A stretch of DNA of 64,000 nucleotides from DATARR01 sp044868005 (lineage in GTDB: Bacteria > Acidobacteriota > Thermoanaerobaculia > Multivoradales > UBA5704): contig JBIOVX010000303.1 of the NCBI GenBank assembly GCA_044868005.1, positions 48,504-112,503 on the forward strand. Direction: 5' to 3'. Positions 49,388-57,863 of this stretch are shown here, one piece after another (the stretch's first letter is position 1; each line of letters opens with the position of its first letter). The notes beneath the pieces are model-generated. The model did no database searches. It had not been told where the DNA came from and worked only from the letters and a program-made list of their open reading frames with translations. The position numbers and the translations under genes were made by a program.

Positions 49388-50065
49388 ATGGACACCATGA
49401 CCGCTGTCGATTTCGCGGCTCTGCGCGAGGACATGGTGCGCCGTCAGATCGCCGCCCGGGGAGTTCGCGACCGCCGTGTGCTGGAAGCGATGCGGACGGT
49501 GCCGCGGGAGGCCTTCGTGGCCGAGCGGCTGGCGGAGCTCGCCTATGACGACACGCCGCTGCCGATCGGTGAGGAGCAGACCATCTCCCAGCCGTACGTC
49601 GTGGCCTTGATGGTGGAGGCGCTGGAGCTCGGGCGCGAGGACAAGGTGCTGGAGATCGGCGCCGGCTCGGGGTACGCCGCAGCCGTGCTCTCCCGCATGG
49701 CCGGCGAGGTCTGGGCCATCGAGCGGCACGAATCCCTCGCCCGGGAGGCGCAGGCAAGGATGGAGCGGCTCGGCTACACGAACGTCCACATCATGCACGG
49801 CGACGGCACCCTCGGCTGGCCGGAGCACGCGCCGTACGACGGCATCGTCGTCGCCGCGGGCGGGCCGGAGGTGCCGCAGGCGCTGCTCGATCAGCTCGCC
49901 GCCGGCGGCCGGCTGGTGATTCCGATCGGGCCGGACCCGCGCACCCAGAACCTCATCCGGGTGCGCCATCGCGCGGACGGCGCCTACGTCCGCGAGGATC
50001 TGGGTGCCGTGCGCTTCGTGCCGCTGATCGGCGCCCAGGGCTGGCGTGAGGATGGCGGCCGGTGA
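49388..50065 (+). CDS. pcm: Protein-L-isoaspartate O-methyltransferase
   Basis: A 225-residue enzyme with GGGAGG six bases before the ATG. It methylates the alpha-carboxyl of isoaspartyl residues to start their repair. Family hallmarks: MVRRQIAARGVRDRRVLEAM and VPREAFVAE at the N-terminus, PIGEEQTISQPYVVALMVEA in the centre, SAM motif I in KVLEIGAGSGYAAAVLSRMA, and YDGIVVAAGGPEVPQALLDQL then LVIPIGP. Length and order are standard for bacterial Pcm, a cytosolic protein. It stands alone, with a broken antitoxin gene 33 bases downstream. Confidence 0.95.
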   Translation: MDTMTAVDFAALREDMVRRQIAARGVRDRRVLEAMRTVPREAFVAERLAELAYDDTPLPIGEEQTISQPYVVALMVEALELGREDKVLEIGAGSGYAAAVLSRMAGEVWAIERHESLAREAQARMERLGYTNVHIMHGDGTLGWPEHAPYDGIVVAAGGPEVPQALLDQLAAGGRLVIPIGPDPRTQNLIRVRHRADGAYVREDLGAVRFVPLIGAQGWREDGGR

Positions 50066-50097
50066 CGTAGAATCTACCCAAAGCCAAGGAGAATGCG

Positions 50098-50299
50098 ATG
50101 GGTCAGATCGTCTTGGAGTTGCGCATGGCGGCTGCTGTCAAGCTCTTCGAGCTCGGCCGCCTTTCTTCGGGAGCAGCCGCTCGCCTGGCTGGGATCCCTC
50201 GCCCGTTATTTTTGACCAAGCTGGGTGATTATGGAGTCCCCAACTTTCCGGATGACGGCGGAGGAGTTGCGCCAGGATCTTGAGAATGCTGGTTTATGA
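50098..50299 (+). pseudogene. UPF0175-family antitoxin, frameshifted near the C-terminus
   Basis: From ATG 50098 (AAGGAGA upstream) the frame reads VLELRMAAAVKLFELGRLSS, GAAARLAGIPRPLFLTKLGD and YGVPNF, the full UPF0175 pattern. Then it diverges and stops at 50281. Shifting by one base after 'NF' restores RMTAEELRQDLENAGL and a stop at 50297-50299, exactly the family's ending. An extra T in the run at about 50243 explains it. The partner PIN/DUF3368 toxin is not seen. The 3' end overlaps the convergent DUF5996 gene. Confidence 0.75.
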
Positions 50300-51238
50300 C
50301 TTGTCGGGTTCGGCTCGCTCCAAGGCCTTGCGATCCCACTTTCCCAGATCTGCCGCGGCCTCGTACGTAGTCTGCAAAAAGGAGAGCAGCATCTCGTCCG
50401 GGCGCTCGGCCGTGCGCACCGCCTCGTAGGGCAGGATGAACTCCCGCATGTCCTGGCTGTAGAAGGCCTCCCGCGGCTGAAGTGGGGCTTCGGGAAAGCC
50501 GGGCGGCTCGGGGTAGGCGTAGGCGTAGAACACCGGCTCCGCGACGGGACCTCCTCCCGGCCAGAAACCGCAACTGCTGAGCTCGTGGGAGTAGCCTTCC
50601 CGCATCACCCAGTCACCCACGTTGGGTGCGCCGCCCGGATGCTCCGGTGCGGTGCGGCCGGAGAAACGGGTGACCGCCAGATCGCAGGCGCCCCAGAAGA
50701 AGTGCACCGGGCTGCACTTGCCGAGGAAGCGGCCACGGAAACGCTGCATCACCGGGTCCGTCTGCGCCAGGACGCGCCAGAAGCGGTGGGCATACACCGG
50801 GTCGTAAGAAGCGTGCTCCCGATCCTCTGTGAAGGGCACGGAGCGCTCGACCTCGACCGGATGCGGCCAGATCCGCACCTCCAGGCCGAGGCTGCGCAGA
50901 AGCGTCCGGTAATCCCGATAGAAATCGGCCACGGATTGCGGCACCAACGGCAGCCCGTCCGTCCCGCCATCGCTCGTCCGCACCACGAGGGCGTGGTCGA
51001 CGAAGTCGAAGTCCACCGAGAACGTCCGGTCTCCATGCGGCATCGGCGACGTGGTGAGCCCGCGCGGGGTGAGGTAGAAGGTGACGTTCCACCAGTGGTT
51101 CACCATCGGGCTCAGGGCGAGCCGCGTCTTGCCCACGATCTGCGTCCACATGTGGAGCGTGGCAAAGGTGTCCTGCCACTCCGAGAGCGGCAGGCTGGGC
51201 CAGGCTTCGTCGTCGGCGACGATGATAGGTTGTGACAT
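50294..51238 (-). CDS. DUF5996 family protein
   Basis: A 314-residue cytosolic protein with no signal peptide or membrane helix. The family signature is dense: WPSLPLSEWQDTFATLHMWT, LALSPMVNHWWNVTFYLTPR, FSVDFDFVDHALVVRTSDG, VHFFWGACDLAVTRFSGR and ILPYEAVRTAERPDEMLLSF, plus GYSHELSSCGFWPGG. Function is not established; conserved His, Trp and Asp residues would suit an enzyme. Full length for the family. Divergent from MscL by 35 bases. The 3' end overlaps the broken UPF0175 gene by six bases. Confidence 0.9.
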   Translation of the reverse strand: MSQPIIVADDEAWPSLPLSEWQDTFATLHMWTQIVGKTRLALSPMVNHWWNVTFYLTPRGLTTSPMPHGDRTFSVDFDFVDHALVVRTSDGGTDGLPLVPQSVADFYRDYRTLLRSLGLEVRIWPHPVEVERSVPFTEDREHASYDPVYAHRFWRVLAQTDPVMQRFRGRFLGKCSPVHFFWGACDLAVTRFSGRTAPEHPGGAPNVGDWVMREGYSHELSSCGFWPGGGPVAEPVFYAYAYPEPPGFPEAPLQPREAFYSQDMREFILPYEAVRTAERPDEMLLSFLQTTYEAAADLGKWDRKALERAEPDKS

Positions 51239-51273
51239 GGGTCTTCATTCTACCCGGGAAAGGAGATCGTGCC

Positions 51274-51693
51274 ATGGGGCTGATCCAGGAGTTCCGCGAG
51301 TTCGCCGTCAAGGGTAATGCCATCGATCTGGCGGTGGGCGTCATCATCGGAGGTGCCTTCAGTAAAATCATTTCCTCCCTCGTCGACGACGTCATCATGC
51401 CGCCCATCGGCCTGCTGCTGGGCGGCGCCGACTTCAACGAGCTCTTCATCAATCTGGGATCCGGCGAGTATCCGACGCTGGCGGCGGCCAAGGCGGCCGG
51501 CGCGCCGACGCTCAACTACGGCAACTTCCTCCAGGCGATCGTAGACTTCCTCATCGTCGTCTGGGTCATCTTCCTCCTGGTGAAGACGATCAATCGGCTA
51601 CGCAAAAAGGAGGAGGAAGCTCCAGCCGTACCGCCGGCGCCCGCGGAGGAGATCGTCCTCCTGCGCGAGATCCGCGACGCGGTGCGGAGATAG
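51274..51693 (+). CDS. mscL: Large-conductance mechanosensitive channel
   Basis: A 139-residue inner-membrane protein starting at ATG 51274, with AAAGGAGA eight bases upstream. It forms a homopentameric tension-gated pore that vents solutes on osmotic downshock. The N-terminal helix and TM1 read QEFREFAVKGNAIDLAVGVI and IIGGAFSKIISSLVDDVIMP, with the pore-lining Gly/Ala pattern; TM2 is LQAIVDFLIVVWVIFLLVKT. The charged C-terminal helix (EEIVLLREIRDAVRR) is preserved. Length is normal. It stands between DUF5996 (divergent) and DUF885. Confidence 0.95.
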   Translation: MGLIQEFREFAVKGNAIDLAVGVIIGGAFSKIISSLVDDVIMPPIGLLLGGADFNELFINLGSGEYPTLAAAKAAGAPTLNYGNFLQAIVDFLIVVWVIFLLVKTINRLRKKEEEAPAVPPAPAEEIVLLREIRDAVRR

Positions 51694-51765
51694 ACGGAAT
51701 CGCATAGGAGTTGGGGTCCAGGGTAGACTGCGCTCGACTTGAACCGACCCCAGGAGCCTCCTGCC

Positions 51766-53529
51766 ATGAAACGTTCGCTTGTTTTCTTGACCCTGCTCCT
51801 CCTGCCGATCCCCGTCATCGCGGACGAGGTCGCGAAGCTGCATGACCTCTTTGACCGCGAGTGGGAACTCCGGCTCAAGGAGGACCCGCTCTTCGCGACC
51901 TCCGTGGGCCGCCACGAGTACAACGACCGGCTGCCGTCCGCGACCATGGCCGACCTCGAGCGCCAAGCCGCGGCGGCGAAAGCCTTCCTCGGCGAGCTGC
52001 AGGCGATCGCTCGCGCCCAGCTCCCCGCCGAGGAGCAGGTGAACTACGACATCTTCCGCCGGCAGCTCGAGAACCGCGCCGCGGGCTTCGACCTCGGCGA
52101 CTACCAGATGCCGATCAACGCCGACTCGGGGTTCCACACCGGCTTCTCCCGGCTGCCCGAAGAGGTGCCGCTCGCGACGGCCAAGGACTACGAGAACTAC
52201 ATCAGCCGCCTCAAAGCATGGCCGCGCTACGTGCGGGAGCAGATCGAGCTGATGCGAACCGGACTCAAGCGCGGTATGACCGTGCCCCGTGTCACGCTCG
52301 AGGGTTACGACGGGACGATCTCCGCGCACGTCGTGGAGGATCCCGCGAAGAGCGTCTTCTGGGCGCCGTTCGAGAAGTTTCCGTCCACGGTGCCGGAAAG
52401 CACCCGCGAGCGCCTGCGCGCGGCGGGCCGGGCCGCCGTGATCGAAGGGGCCGTCGCCGGCTACCGGGAGTTTCTCGACTTCTTCCGCCGGGAGTATCTG
52501 CCGAACGCCCGCCAGACGCTCGGCGCCTCGGAGCTGCCGAACGGCCGCGCGTTCTACGCGCAGAAGATCCGCGAGTTCACCACGCTCGATCTGCCGCCGG
52601 AGGAGATCCACAAGCTCGGCCTCGCGGAGGTGGAGCGCATCTCGGCCGAGATGAACGCGGTGATGAAGAAGGCGGAGTTCCAGGGTGACTTCGCCGCCTT
52701 CCTCAAGTTCCTGCGCACCGATCCGCGCTTCTACAGCAAGACGCCCGACGAGCTGCTGCAGCGGGCGGCGTGGATCGCCAAGCGGATCGACGGCAAGCTG
52801 CCGGCCTTCTTCAAGACTCTGCCGCGGCTGCCGTACACCGTGCTGCCGGTGCCGCCGGACATCGCGCCCAAGTACACCTCCGGCCGTTACGTGGAAGCTC
52901 CCGAAGGCAGCACGCAGCCCGGCATCTACTGGGTCAACACCTTCAAGCTCGAGAACCGGCCGTTGTACAACCTGGAGGCTCTCACCCTGCACGAGGCGGT
53001 GCCGGGGCATCACCTGCAGATCGCCCGCAGCCGGGAGCTGGAGAGCCTGCCGGATTTCCGGCGCTTCTCCTACATCTCGGCCTTCGGGGAAGGCTGGGGT
53101 CTCTACTCGGAGTGGCTGGGCAAGGAGATGGGTTTCTACACCGATCCCTACAGCGACTTCGGCCGGTTGACCTACGAGATGTGGCGCGCCTGCCGGCTGG
53201 TGGTGGATACGGGCGTTCACGCCATGGGCTGGACGCGCCAGCAGGCGATCGACTATCTCGCCTCGCACACGGCGCTGCCCCTGCACGAGGTCGGGACGGA
53301 GGTGGACCGTTACATCTCCTGGCCGGCGCAGGCCCTCGCCTACAAGCTCGGCGAGCTGAAGATCAAGGATCTGCGGAAGCGGGCCGAGCAGGCGCTGGGG
53401 GAGCGCTTCGACGTGCGCGCCTTCCACGACGTGGTGCTGGGCAGCGGCGCGGTGCCCCTGAACGTCCTCGAATCCAACGTCGACCGCTGGATCGGAACCG
53501 AGCGGCAAGCCGTCGCCGCCGGCCGCTGA
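51766..53529 (+). CDS. DUF885 family secreted peptidase-like protein
   Basis: A 587-residue protein starting at ATG 51766, ahead of a signal peptide (LVFLTLLLLPIPVIA). DUF885 members are zinc carboxypeptidase-like proteins; here the motif is LHEAVPGHHLQIARSRE near 410 (H-E-x-x-x-x-H-H), followed by YISAFGEGWGLYSEWLGKEM with the third-ligand Glu. GTEVDRYISWPAQALAYKLG near the C-terminus is also family-typical. It is full length and expected outside the cytoplasm. The HIT gene starts six bases after its stop, so the two are in one operon. Confidence 0.88.
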   Translation: MKRSLVFLTLLLLPIPVIADEVAKLHDLFDREWELRLKEDPLFATSVGRHEYNDRLPSATMADLERQAAAAKAFLGELQAIARAQLPAEEQVNYDIFRRQLENRAAGFDLGDYQMPINADSGFHTGFSRLPEEVPLATAKDYENYISRLKAWPRYVREQIELMRTGLKRGMTVPRVTLEGYDGTISAHVVEDPAKSVFWAPFEKFPSTVPESTRERLRAAGRAAVIEGAVAGYREFLDFFRREYLPNARQTLGASELPNGRAFYAQKIREFTTLDLPPEEIHKLGLAEVERISAEMNAVMKKAEFQGDFAAFLKFLRTDPRFYSKTPDELLQRAAWIAKRIDGKLPAFFKTLPRLPYTVLPVPPDIAPKYTSGRYVEAPEGSTQPGIYWVNTFKLENRPLYNLEALTLHEAVPGHHLQIARSRELESLPDFRRFSYISAFGEGWGLYSEWLGKEMGFYTDPYSDFGRLTYEMWRACRLVVDTGVHAMGWTRQQAIDYLASHTALPLHEVGTEVDRYISWPAQALAYKLGELKIKDLRKRAEQALGERFDVRAFHDVVLGSGAVPLNVLESNVDRWIGTERQAVAAGR

Positions 53530-53534
53530 GCGCT

Positions 53535-53981
53535 GTGGCCAAGGCCAAAGCCTGCGTCTTCTGCGGCATCGTCCGCGGCGAGATCGAGGCGGCGGTGGTG
53601 TTCGAGGACGAGACCGCAATGGCCTTCCTCGATCACCGCCCGTTGCTCTCCGGGCACTGCCTGCTGGTGCCCAGAGTCCACGTCGAGACGCTGCCGGATC
53701 TGCCGGCGGATCTCCTGGCGCCGTACTTCCGCGACGTCCAGCTCCTGGCGCGCGCCGTCGAGAAAGGACTGGAAGCGGAGGGCTCGTTCGTGGCGATCAA
53801 CAACAAGATCAGTCAGAGCGTGCCGCACCTGCACGTCCACGTCGTGCCGCGCTGGAAGGGAGACGGTCTCTTCTCCGCCAAGCTCCTCTGGAAGCGCTCG
53901 CCCTACCGCGACGACGCGGCGCGCCGGCAGGTGCAGGCGAAGATCCGGCGGGCGGTGGAGGAGGCGCGGGCGGCGGGTTAG
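53535..53981 (+). CDS. HIT-family nucleotide hydrolase/transferase
   Basis: A 148-residue protein starting at GTG 53535, five bases after the DUF885 stop. ACVFCGIVRGEIEAAVVFED is the usual opening with a CxxC-like pair, FLDHRPLLSGHCLLVPRVHV carries the conserved central loop, and VPHLHVHVVPRWKGDGLF is the H-x-H-x-H-x-x histidine triad. HIT enzymes hydrolyse dinucleotides or AMP-lysine/AMP-NH2 bonds with the middle His as nucleophile. Cytosolic. Length is normal for the HinT/Fhit class. Confidence 0.92.
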   Translation: MAKAKACVFCGIVRGEIEAAVVFEDETAMAFLDHRPLLSGHCLLVPRVHVETLPDLPADLLAPYFRDVQLLARAVEKGLEAEGSFVAINNKISQSVPHLHVHVVPRWKGDGLFSAKLLWKRSPYRDDAARRQVQAKIRRAVEEARAAG

Positions 53982-53982
53982 A

Positions 53983-54588
53983 TCAGGCGAGGATCTGCTG
54001 CAGGCAGGCGAACGTCGAGGGGAGCTTCTCCTGCCACAGCCAGGAGACGTCGATCCAGAACCCTGAAACAACCTTCGAGGCCAGCCGGCCGGCTTGCAGG
54101 GTCGTGCTGGAATAGCCGGTGGCCGTGCGGATCCTCACCAGGACCGTCCGCGTGAAGGGGTTGATCAACCAGATTTCCTCGATTCCGGCCGCTTCATAAC
54201 GCGGCAGCTTCTCCCGCAGATCGAAATCGGGATCTGTTTCAGAGGCGATCTCGATGACGAAATCGGCCGGTCCCTCCAGCCTGCTCGAGGTGAGGAGATG
54301 GCGGCGTGCGTCGCGGACCACGAGCAGATCCGGCTCGGGGGACCACTTCGGGTCGAGCCGCATGGGATAGCGCGAGCCCCGCACGACGGCGCCCTCCCGC
54401 AGGTCGAGAAAGGTCCGCAGCAGGGTCATCAGGAAGGAGAAGAGATCCTCGTGGAGGTCCGAGGCTGGCGACATGACGAGTCTCCCGTCGAGATACTCCC
54501 AATCGCTATCCTCTCCCACCATCCCGTAGAACTCGTCTTCGGTTCCGGGCTTGAGCAGCAGGAAGGGAGGTTCGAGGTCCACCTGCAT
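53983..54588 (-). CDS. Uma2-family PD-(D/E)XK endonuclease-like protein
   Basis: A 201-residue protein. The nuclease core is visible: EYLDGRLVMSPASDLHEDLF (N-terminal Glu and His), SPEPDLLVVRDARR (the catalytic Asp), and FVIEIASETDPDFDLREKLP RY in which E-x-x-S is followed by K; AGIEEIWLINPFTRTVLV completes the fold. Uma2 (DUF820) proteins are abundant in cyanobacteria and other bacteria with complex genomes; a nuclease role is inferred from fold. No membrane helix. It is convergent with the HIT gene, separated by one base. Confidence 0.85.
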   Translation of the reverse strand: MQVDLEPPFLLLKPGTEDEFYGMVGEDSDWEYLDGRLVMSPASDLHEDLFSFLMTLLRTFLDLREGAVVRGSRYPMRLDPKWSPEPDLLVVRDARRHLLTSSRLEGPADFVIEIASETDPDFDLREKLPRYEAAGIEEIWLINPFTRTVLVRIRTATGYSSTTLQAGRLASKVVSGFWIDVSWLWQEKLPSTFACLQQILA

Positions 54589-54685
54589 GACCGAGACTTT
54601 ACCAAGATTTCGCCGCCGGCGGTGGTAGCTTAACCAAATGGGCCGCTGGCACCGCTGGGCCGACCATCGAGGCCCGAGGGTCGAC

Positions 54686-55915
54686 CTACCGCAGCCACTC
54701 CGCCACCGTCATCCCGATCAAGACCAGCGAAAGAACGCTCACCCCGATCGCGATCGTCCAAGCGAAGAAGTTGTAGATCGGTTTGTTGACGTGCGGCCCC
54801 ATCAGCTCGCGATCGTTCACCAGGCGCAGGATGGCGAAGAGCTCGACGGGCAAGAGTATTCCGTTCAGGACGTAGACGCCCACCAGCACCGGGATCAGCG
54901 GCAGACCGGGCACGAGAGCCACGGCGGCGCCGAGGACGATGAGGCCGGTCAGGATCCCCATGAAGATCGGCGCCTCGGACCATGAGCGCGAGACGCCCCG
55001 CTCGAACCCCAGGGCCTCGCTCAGCATGTAGGTCGTGGCGAGCGGCAGCACCCCCGCCGCCAGCAGAGAGGCCCCCAGCAGCCCGAGGCCGAAGAGCACG
55101 CCGGCGTACGGGCCGGCGACGGGCTCCAGGGCCCTTGCCGCGTCGGCCGCCGTATCGACGGCGATGCCGCGCGGATGGAGGGTGGCCGCGGTGGCGATGA
55201 TGATGAACGCCGCTACGATCCCGGCCGAGAGGGTCCCCGCGATGACGTCGAAGCGCGTGTAGCGGTAGTCGGCCGTGGTCACCCCTTTCTCGACGACGGA
55301 AGACTGCACGTAGATCTGCATGTACGGCGAGATGGTGGTGCCGATCAGCGCGATGAGCAGGTGGAGATAGCCTCTCTCGAAGTGCAGTTCGGGACGTACG
55401 GTCTCGGCGAGCACGGCGCCCCAATCCGGCCGCGCCAGGAACGCCGCCGCGATATAGGCGAGGAAGGCCAGGCTGAGGACGAGAAAGATCCTCTCCACCC
55501 AGCCATAGGAGCCGCGCGTCACCAGCAGCCAGACGAAGACGGCGGCGAGGGGTACGGCGATGTAGCGGCTGACGCCGAACAGCTCGGCCGCAGCGGCGAC
55601 GCCGATGAACTCGGAGACGATGATGCCGGTGTTGGCGACGAGCAGCGTCAGCAGGATCAGCGCCGTCTGCCGCAGCGTGAAGGACTCCCGCAGGAGGTCG
55701 GAAAAGCCCTTGCCGGTGACGGCTCCCATGCGCGCGCTCATCTCCTGGACGACGCCGACGCAGAGGGTGACGATCGCCATCGCCCACAGCAGCCCGTAAC
55801 CGTAGGAGGCTCCGGCCGAGGCATAGGTGGCGATGCCGCCGGCGTCATTGCCGGCGCTGGCCGCCAGCAGCCCGGGACCGAGGGCGCTCAGGTAGAGCCA
55901 GAGTCGCTTGCGCAT
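54686..55915 (-). CDS. Nramp-family divalent metal transporter
   Basis: A 409-residue protein with 11 or so membrane helices. The Nramp helix 1 region reads GPGLLAASAGNDAGGIATYA, in place of the classical D-P-G-N metal-binding motif; helix 6 would be around TTYMLSEALGFERGVSRSW. The replacement of DPGN by A-G-N-D suggests altered metal choice (Mg2+ or a larger cation rather than Mn2+/Fe2+). Its ATG overlaps the stop of the MgtE-N/CBS gene by one base (TGATG), so the two are translated together and the upstream protein is probably its cytosolic gate. Confidence 0.85.
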   Translation of the reverse strand: MRKRLWLYLSALGPGLLAASAGNDAGGIATYASAGASYGYGLLWAMAIVTLCVGVVQEMSARMGAVTGKGFSDLLRESFTLRQTALILLTLLVANTGIIVSEFIGVAAAAELFGVSRYIAVPLAAVFVWLLVTRGSYGWVERIFLVLSLAFLAYIAAAFLARPDWGAVLAETVRPELHFERGYLHLLIALIGTTISPYMQIYVQSSVVEKGVTTADYRYTRFDVIAGTLSAGIVAAFIIIATAATLHPRGIAVDTAADAARALEPVAGPYAGVLFGLGLLGASLLAAGVLPLATTYMLSEALGFERGVSRSWSEAPIFMGILTGLIVLGAAVALVPGLPLIPVLVGVYVLNGILLPVELFAILRLVNDRELMGPHVNKPIYNFFAWTIAIGVSVLSLVLIGMTVAEWLR

Positions 55916-57150
55916 CAGGCGAAGGCCCGCGCGGGGCGGCGCTGCCAGATCTCGGGCAGCAGCACGGCGAGGGCGTCGTCCACCGTCACGATGCCGAGGA
56001 AGCGCCGGCTCTCGTCGAGCACCGGCACGGCGAGGAGGTTGTATTCGGCGAGGATGCGGGCGGCGTGCTCGGCGCGGTCGCCGGGCTCGACGGTCGGTAC
56101 ATCCTCGTCCATCACCTCGGCGAGCGGCGTCGCCGGATCGGCGAGGATGAGGTTGCGCAGCCGCACCAGGCCGCGCAGCGCCGCGGCGTCGCCGGGCGCC
56201 ACGGCGTAGACCGCCAGCAGCGGATCGGGCACTTCCTCGACCGAGCGGATGGCGGCCAGGGCCGAGCCCACCGTGGCGTCGGCGGGGACGGAGACGAAGT
56301 CGGTCGTCATGATGCGGCCGACGCTGTCCTCGTCATACTCCAGATGGACCTGAACGTCCGCGGCCTCCTCGGGCTCCATGCGCGCGAGTAGCTGCTCGGC
56401 CACCTCGGTGTCCAGGTCCTCCAGAGCGTCGGCCGCGGCGCCGGGGGTCATCTCTTCGAGGATGTCCGCGGCGCGCTCCTGATCCATCCCTTCGAGCAGA
56501 TCGGCGACCCGTTCGTCGCTGACCTCCTCCAGGGTCTCGGCGGCGGTCTCCTCGTCGAGGGCGGCCACGATCTCGGCGCTCTCGCGGTAGGAGAGGGCGT
56601 CGACGATGCGCGCGAGGTCCACCGGATGCAGCTCGGCCAGGCGGTCGTAGGAGACCTTGAGCTGGACGGGCGCGGCGCTCGCCAGGTACTGGACGTCGGT
56701 CCAGCCGATGACCTGGCGGCCGACGATGCGGCCGGCGAGCGAGCGCGGGCCCAGCCGCCGCAGCAGCGCCTGCGGGCTGATGTCGACCCCGATCACCCGA
56801 TAGATCCCCTCGACGGGCGTGAGCTGCACGTCGTTGACGCGCACGATGCGCCGGCCGGTGATGTCGATGAGCTGGTGGTCGAGCACGTCGCGACGCAGCA
56901 GCACCTCGCCGGCGCGGCGGGTGAACGGCTGCAGGTCCACGGTGGAGGAGGAGAGGCGGGCGGCGGCGTCCAGCGATTGCAGATGGGCCGCCGGCACGAA
57001 GAAGCGGCGGCGGCCGTCGCGCACGACGAGCCCGGTGATCGGCGGGTACTGGTCGTCGCCCAGGCGGACGATCAGATCCTCCAGCCGGCCGATCGGCTCG
57101 CCCGTTTTGCCCTCGACGGGCCGGTCCAAGATCGAGGTCAGGAAGATCAT
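55915..57150 (-). CDS. PRC-barrel / MgtE-N / CBS regulatory protein for the adjacent metal transporter
   Basis: A 411-residue soluble protein starting at ATG 57150 (GGGGAG upstream; ATG 57162 is an alternative). Domains in order: two PRC-barrel-like segments (about 1-130, IFLTSILDRPVEGKTGEPIG), the MgtE N-terminal superhelix (about 160-280, LHPVDLARIVDALSYRESAE, LLEGMDQERAADILEEM), and a CBS pair (about 285-405, IMTTDFVSVPADATVGSALA, VMDEDVPTVEPGDRAEHAAR). The MgtE membrane domain is absent. In MgtE these cytosolic domains sense Mg2+ and gate the pore. It overlaps the Nramp gene by one base. Confidence 0.88.
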   Translation of the reverse strand: MIFLTSILDRPVEGKTGEPIGRLEDLIVRLGDDQYPPITGLVVRDGRRRFFVPAAHLQSLDAAARLSSSTVDLQPFTRRAGEVLLRRDVLDHQLIDITGRRIVRVNDVQLTPVEGIYRVIGVDISPQALLRRLGPRSLAGRIVGRQVIGWTDVQYLASAAPVQLKVSYDRLAELHPVDLARIVDALSYRESAEIVAALDEETAAETLEEVSDERVADLLEGMDQERAADILEEMTPGAAADALEDLDTEVAEQLLARMEPEEAADVQVHLEYDEDSVGRIMTTDFVSVPADATVGSALAAIRSVEEVPDPLLAVYAVAPGDAAALRGLVRLRNLILADPATPLAEVMDEDVPTVEPGDRAEHAARILAEYNLLAVPVLDESRRFLGIVTVDDALAVLLPEIWQRRPARAFA

Positions 57151-57242
57151 CGCGCTCCCCATGATATGCGCAGGGGAAGTATTTCTGGCGTAGTTTTTGC
57201 GTCAGTTCTTCGCGCGGAATGCACGAAAGGAGGCAGTAGGCA

Positions 57243-57788
57243 ATGAAAGTCAAGATCGTGCTGATCCCGCTCGCGCTGGTAGGACTTGCCTTGATCCTGG
57301 TCGCGGCTTCCCAGGAGAAGAAACCCGCGGCCGACTCCGAAGCGGCCCGCGTGTTTCGCGGCTACCAGATCGCTCCGGTCCACCTGAACCTGAAGGGCCG
57401 CGACCGCACCCTGGTCGGATTGGGAAGCTACATCGTCAATGCCCAGGCGGGCTGCAACGATTGCCATACCAACCCGCCGTACGCGCCGGGCGGAAATCCC
57501 TTCGAGGGAGAGCCCAAGCAGATCAACGTCGACGGTTACCTGGCGGGAGGCACGGTGTTCCCCTCGCCTGAAGGGCCCGTCACTTCCGCCAACATCACGC
57601 CCGACGAGAATGGATATCCCGCCGGCCTGACGTTCCAGGAGTACAAGCAACTCATCCGCACCGGCCACGATCCCGACGAGCCGGGCGAGATCCTACAGGT
57701 CATGCCGTGGCCGATCTTCAAGGAGATGAACGACCGGGACATCAAAGCCATCTATGAGTACCTGAGCTCCATTCCGCACATCGATTAA
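57243..57788 (+). CDS. Monohaem cytochrome c
   Basis: A 181-residue exported protein; GAAAGGAGG lies nine bases before the ATG. A signal peptide or N-terminal anchor (VLIPLALVGLALILVAAS) is followed by a mature part with one haem-binding CNDCH motif near residue 77 in NAQAGCNDCHTNPPYAPGG. EILQVMPWPIFKEMNDRDIK provides the likely distal Met, and YEYLSSIPHID is the closing helix of class I cytochromes. It carries electrons in the periplasm, but the partner oxidase or dehydrogenase is not in the window. It stands between the divergent MgtE-N gene and the acyl-AMP ligase. Confidence 0.88.
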   Translation: MKVKIVLIPLALVGLALILVAASQEKKPAADSEAARVFRGYQIAPVHLNLKGRDRTLVGLGSYIVNAQAGCNDCHTNPPYAPGGNPFEGEPKQINVDGYLAGGTVFPSPEGPVTSANITPDENGYPAGLTFQEYKQLIRTGHDPDEPGEILQVMPWPIFKEMNDRDIKAIYEYLSSIPHID

Positions 57789-57863
57789 CGCGCGCTCCTT
57801 GTCTTTCTGATCCGTCACGGATACCGTCCTCTCCTCGCCTCTCGCCAGGAGGGGACGCCGTCC

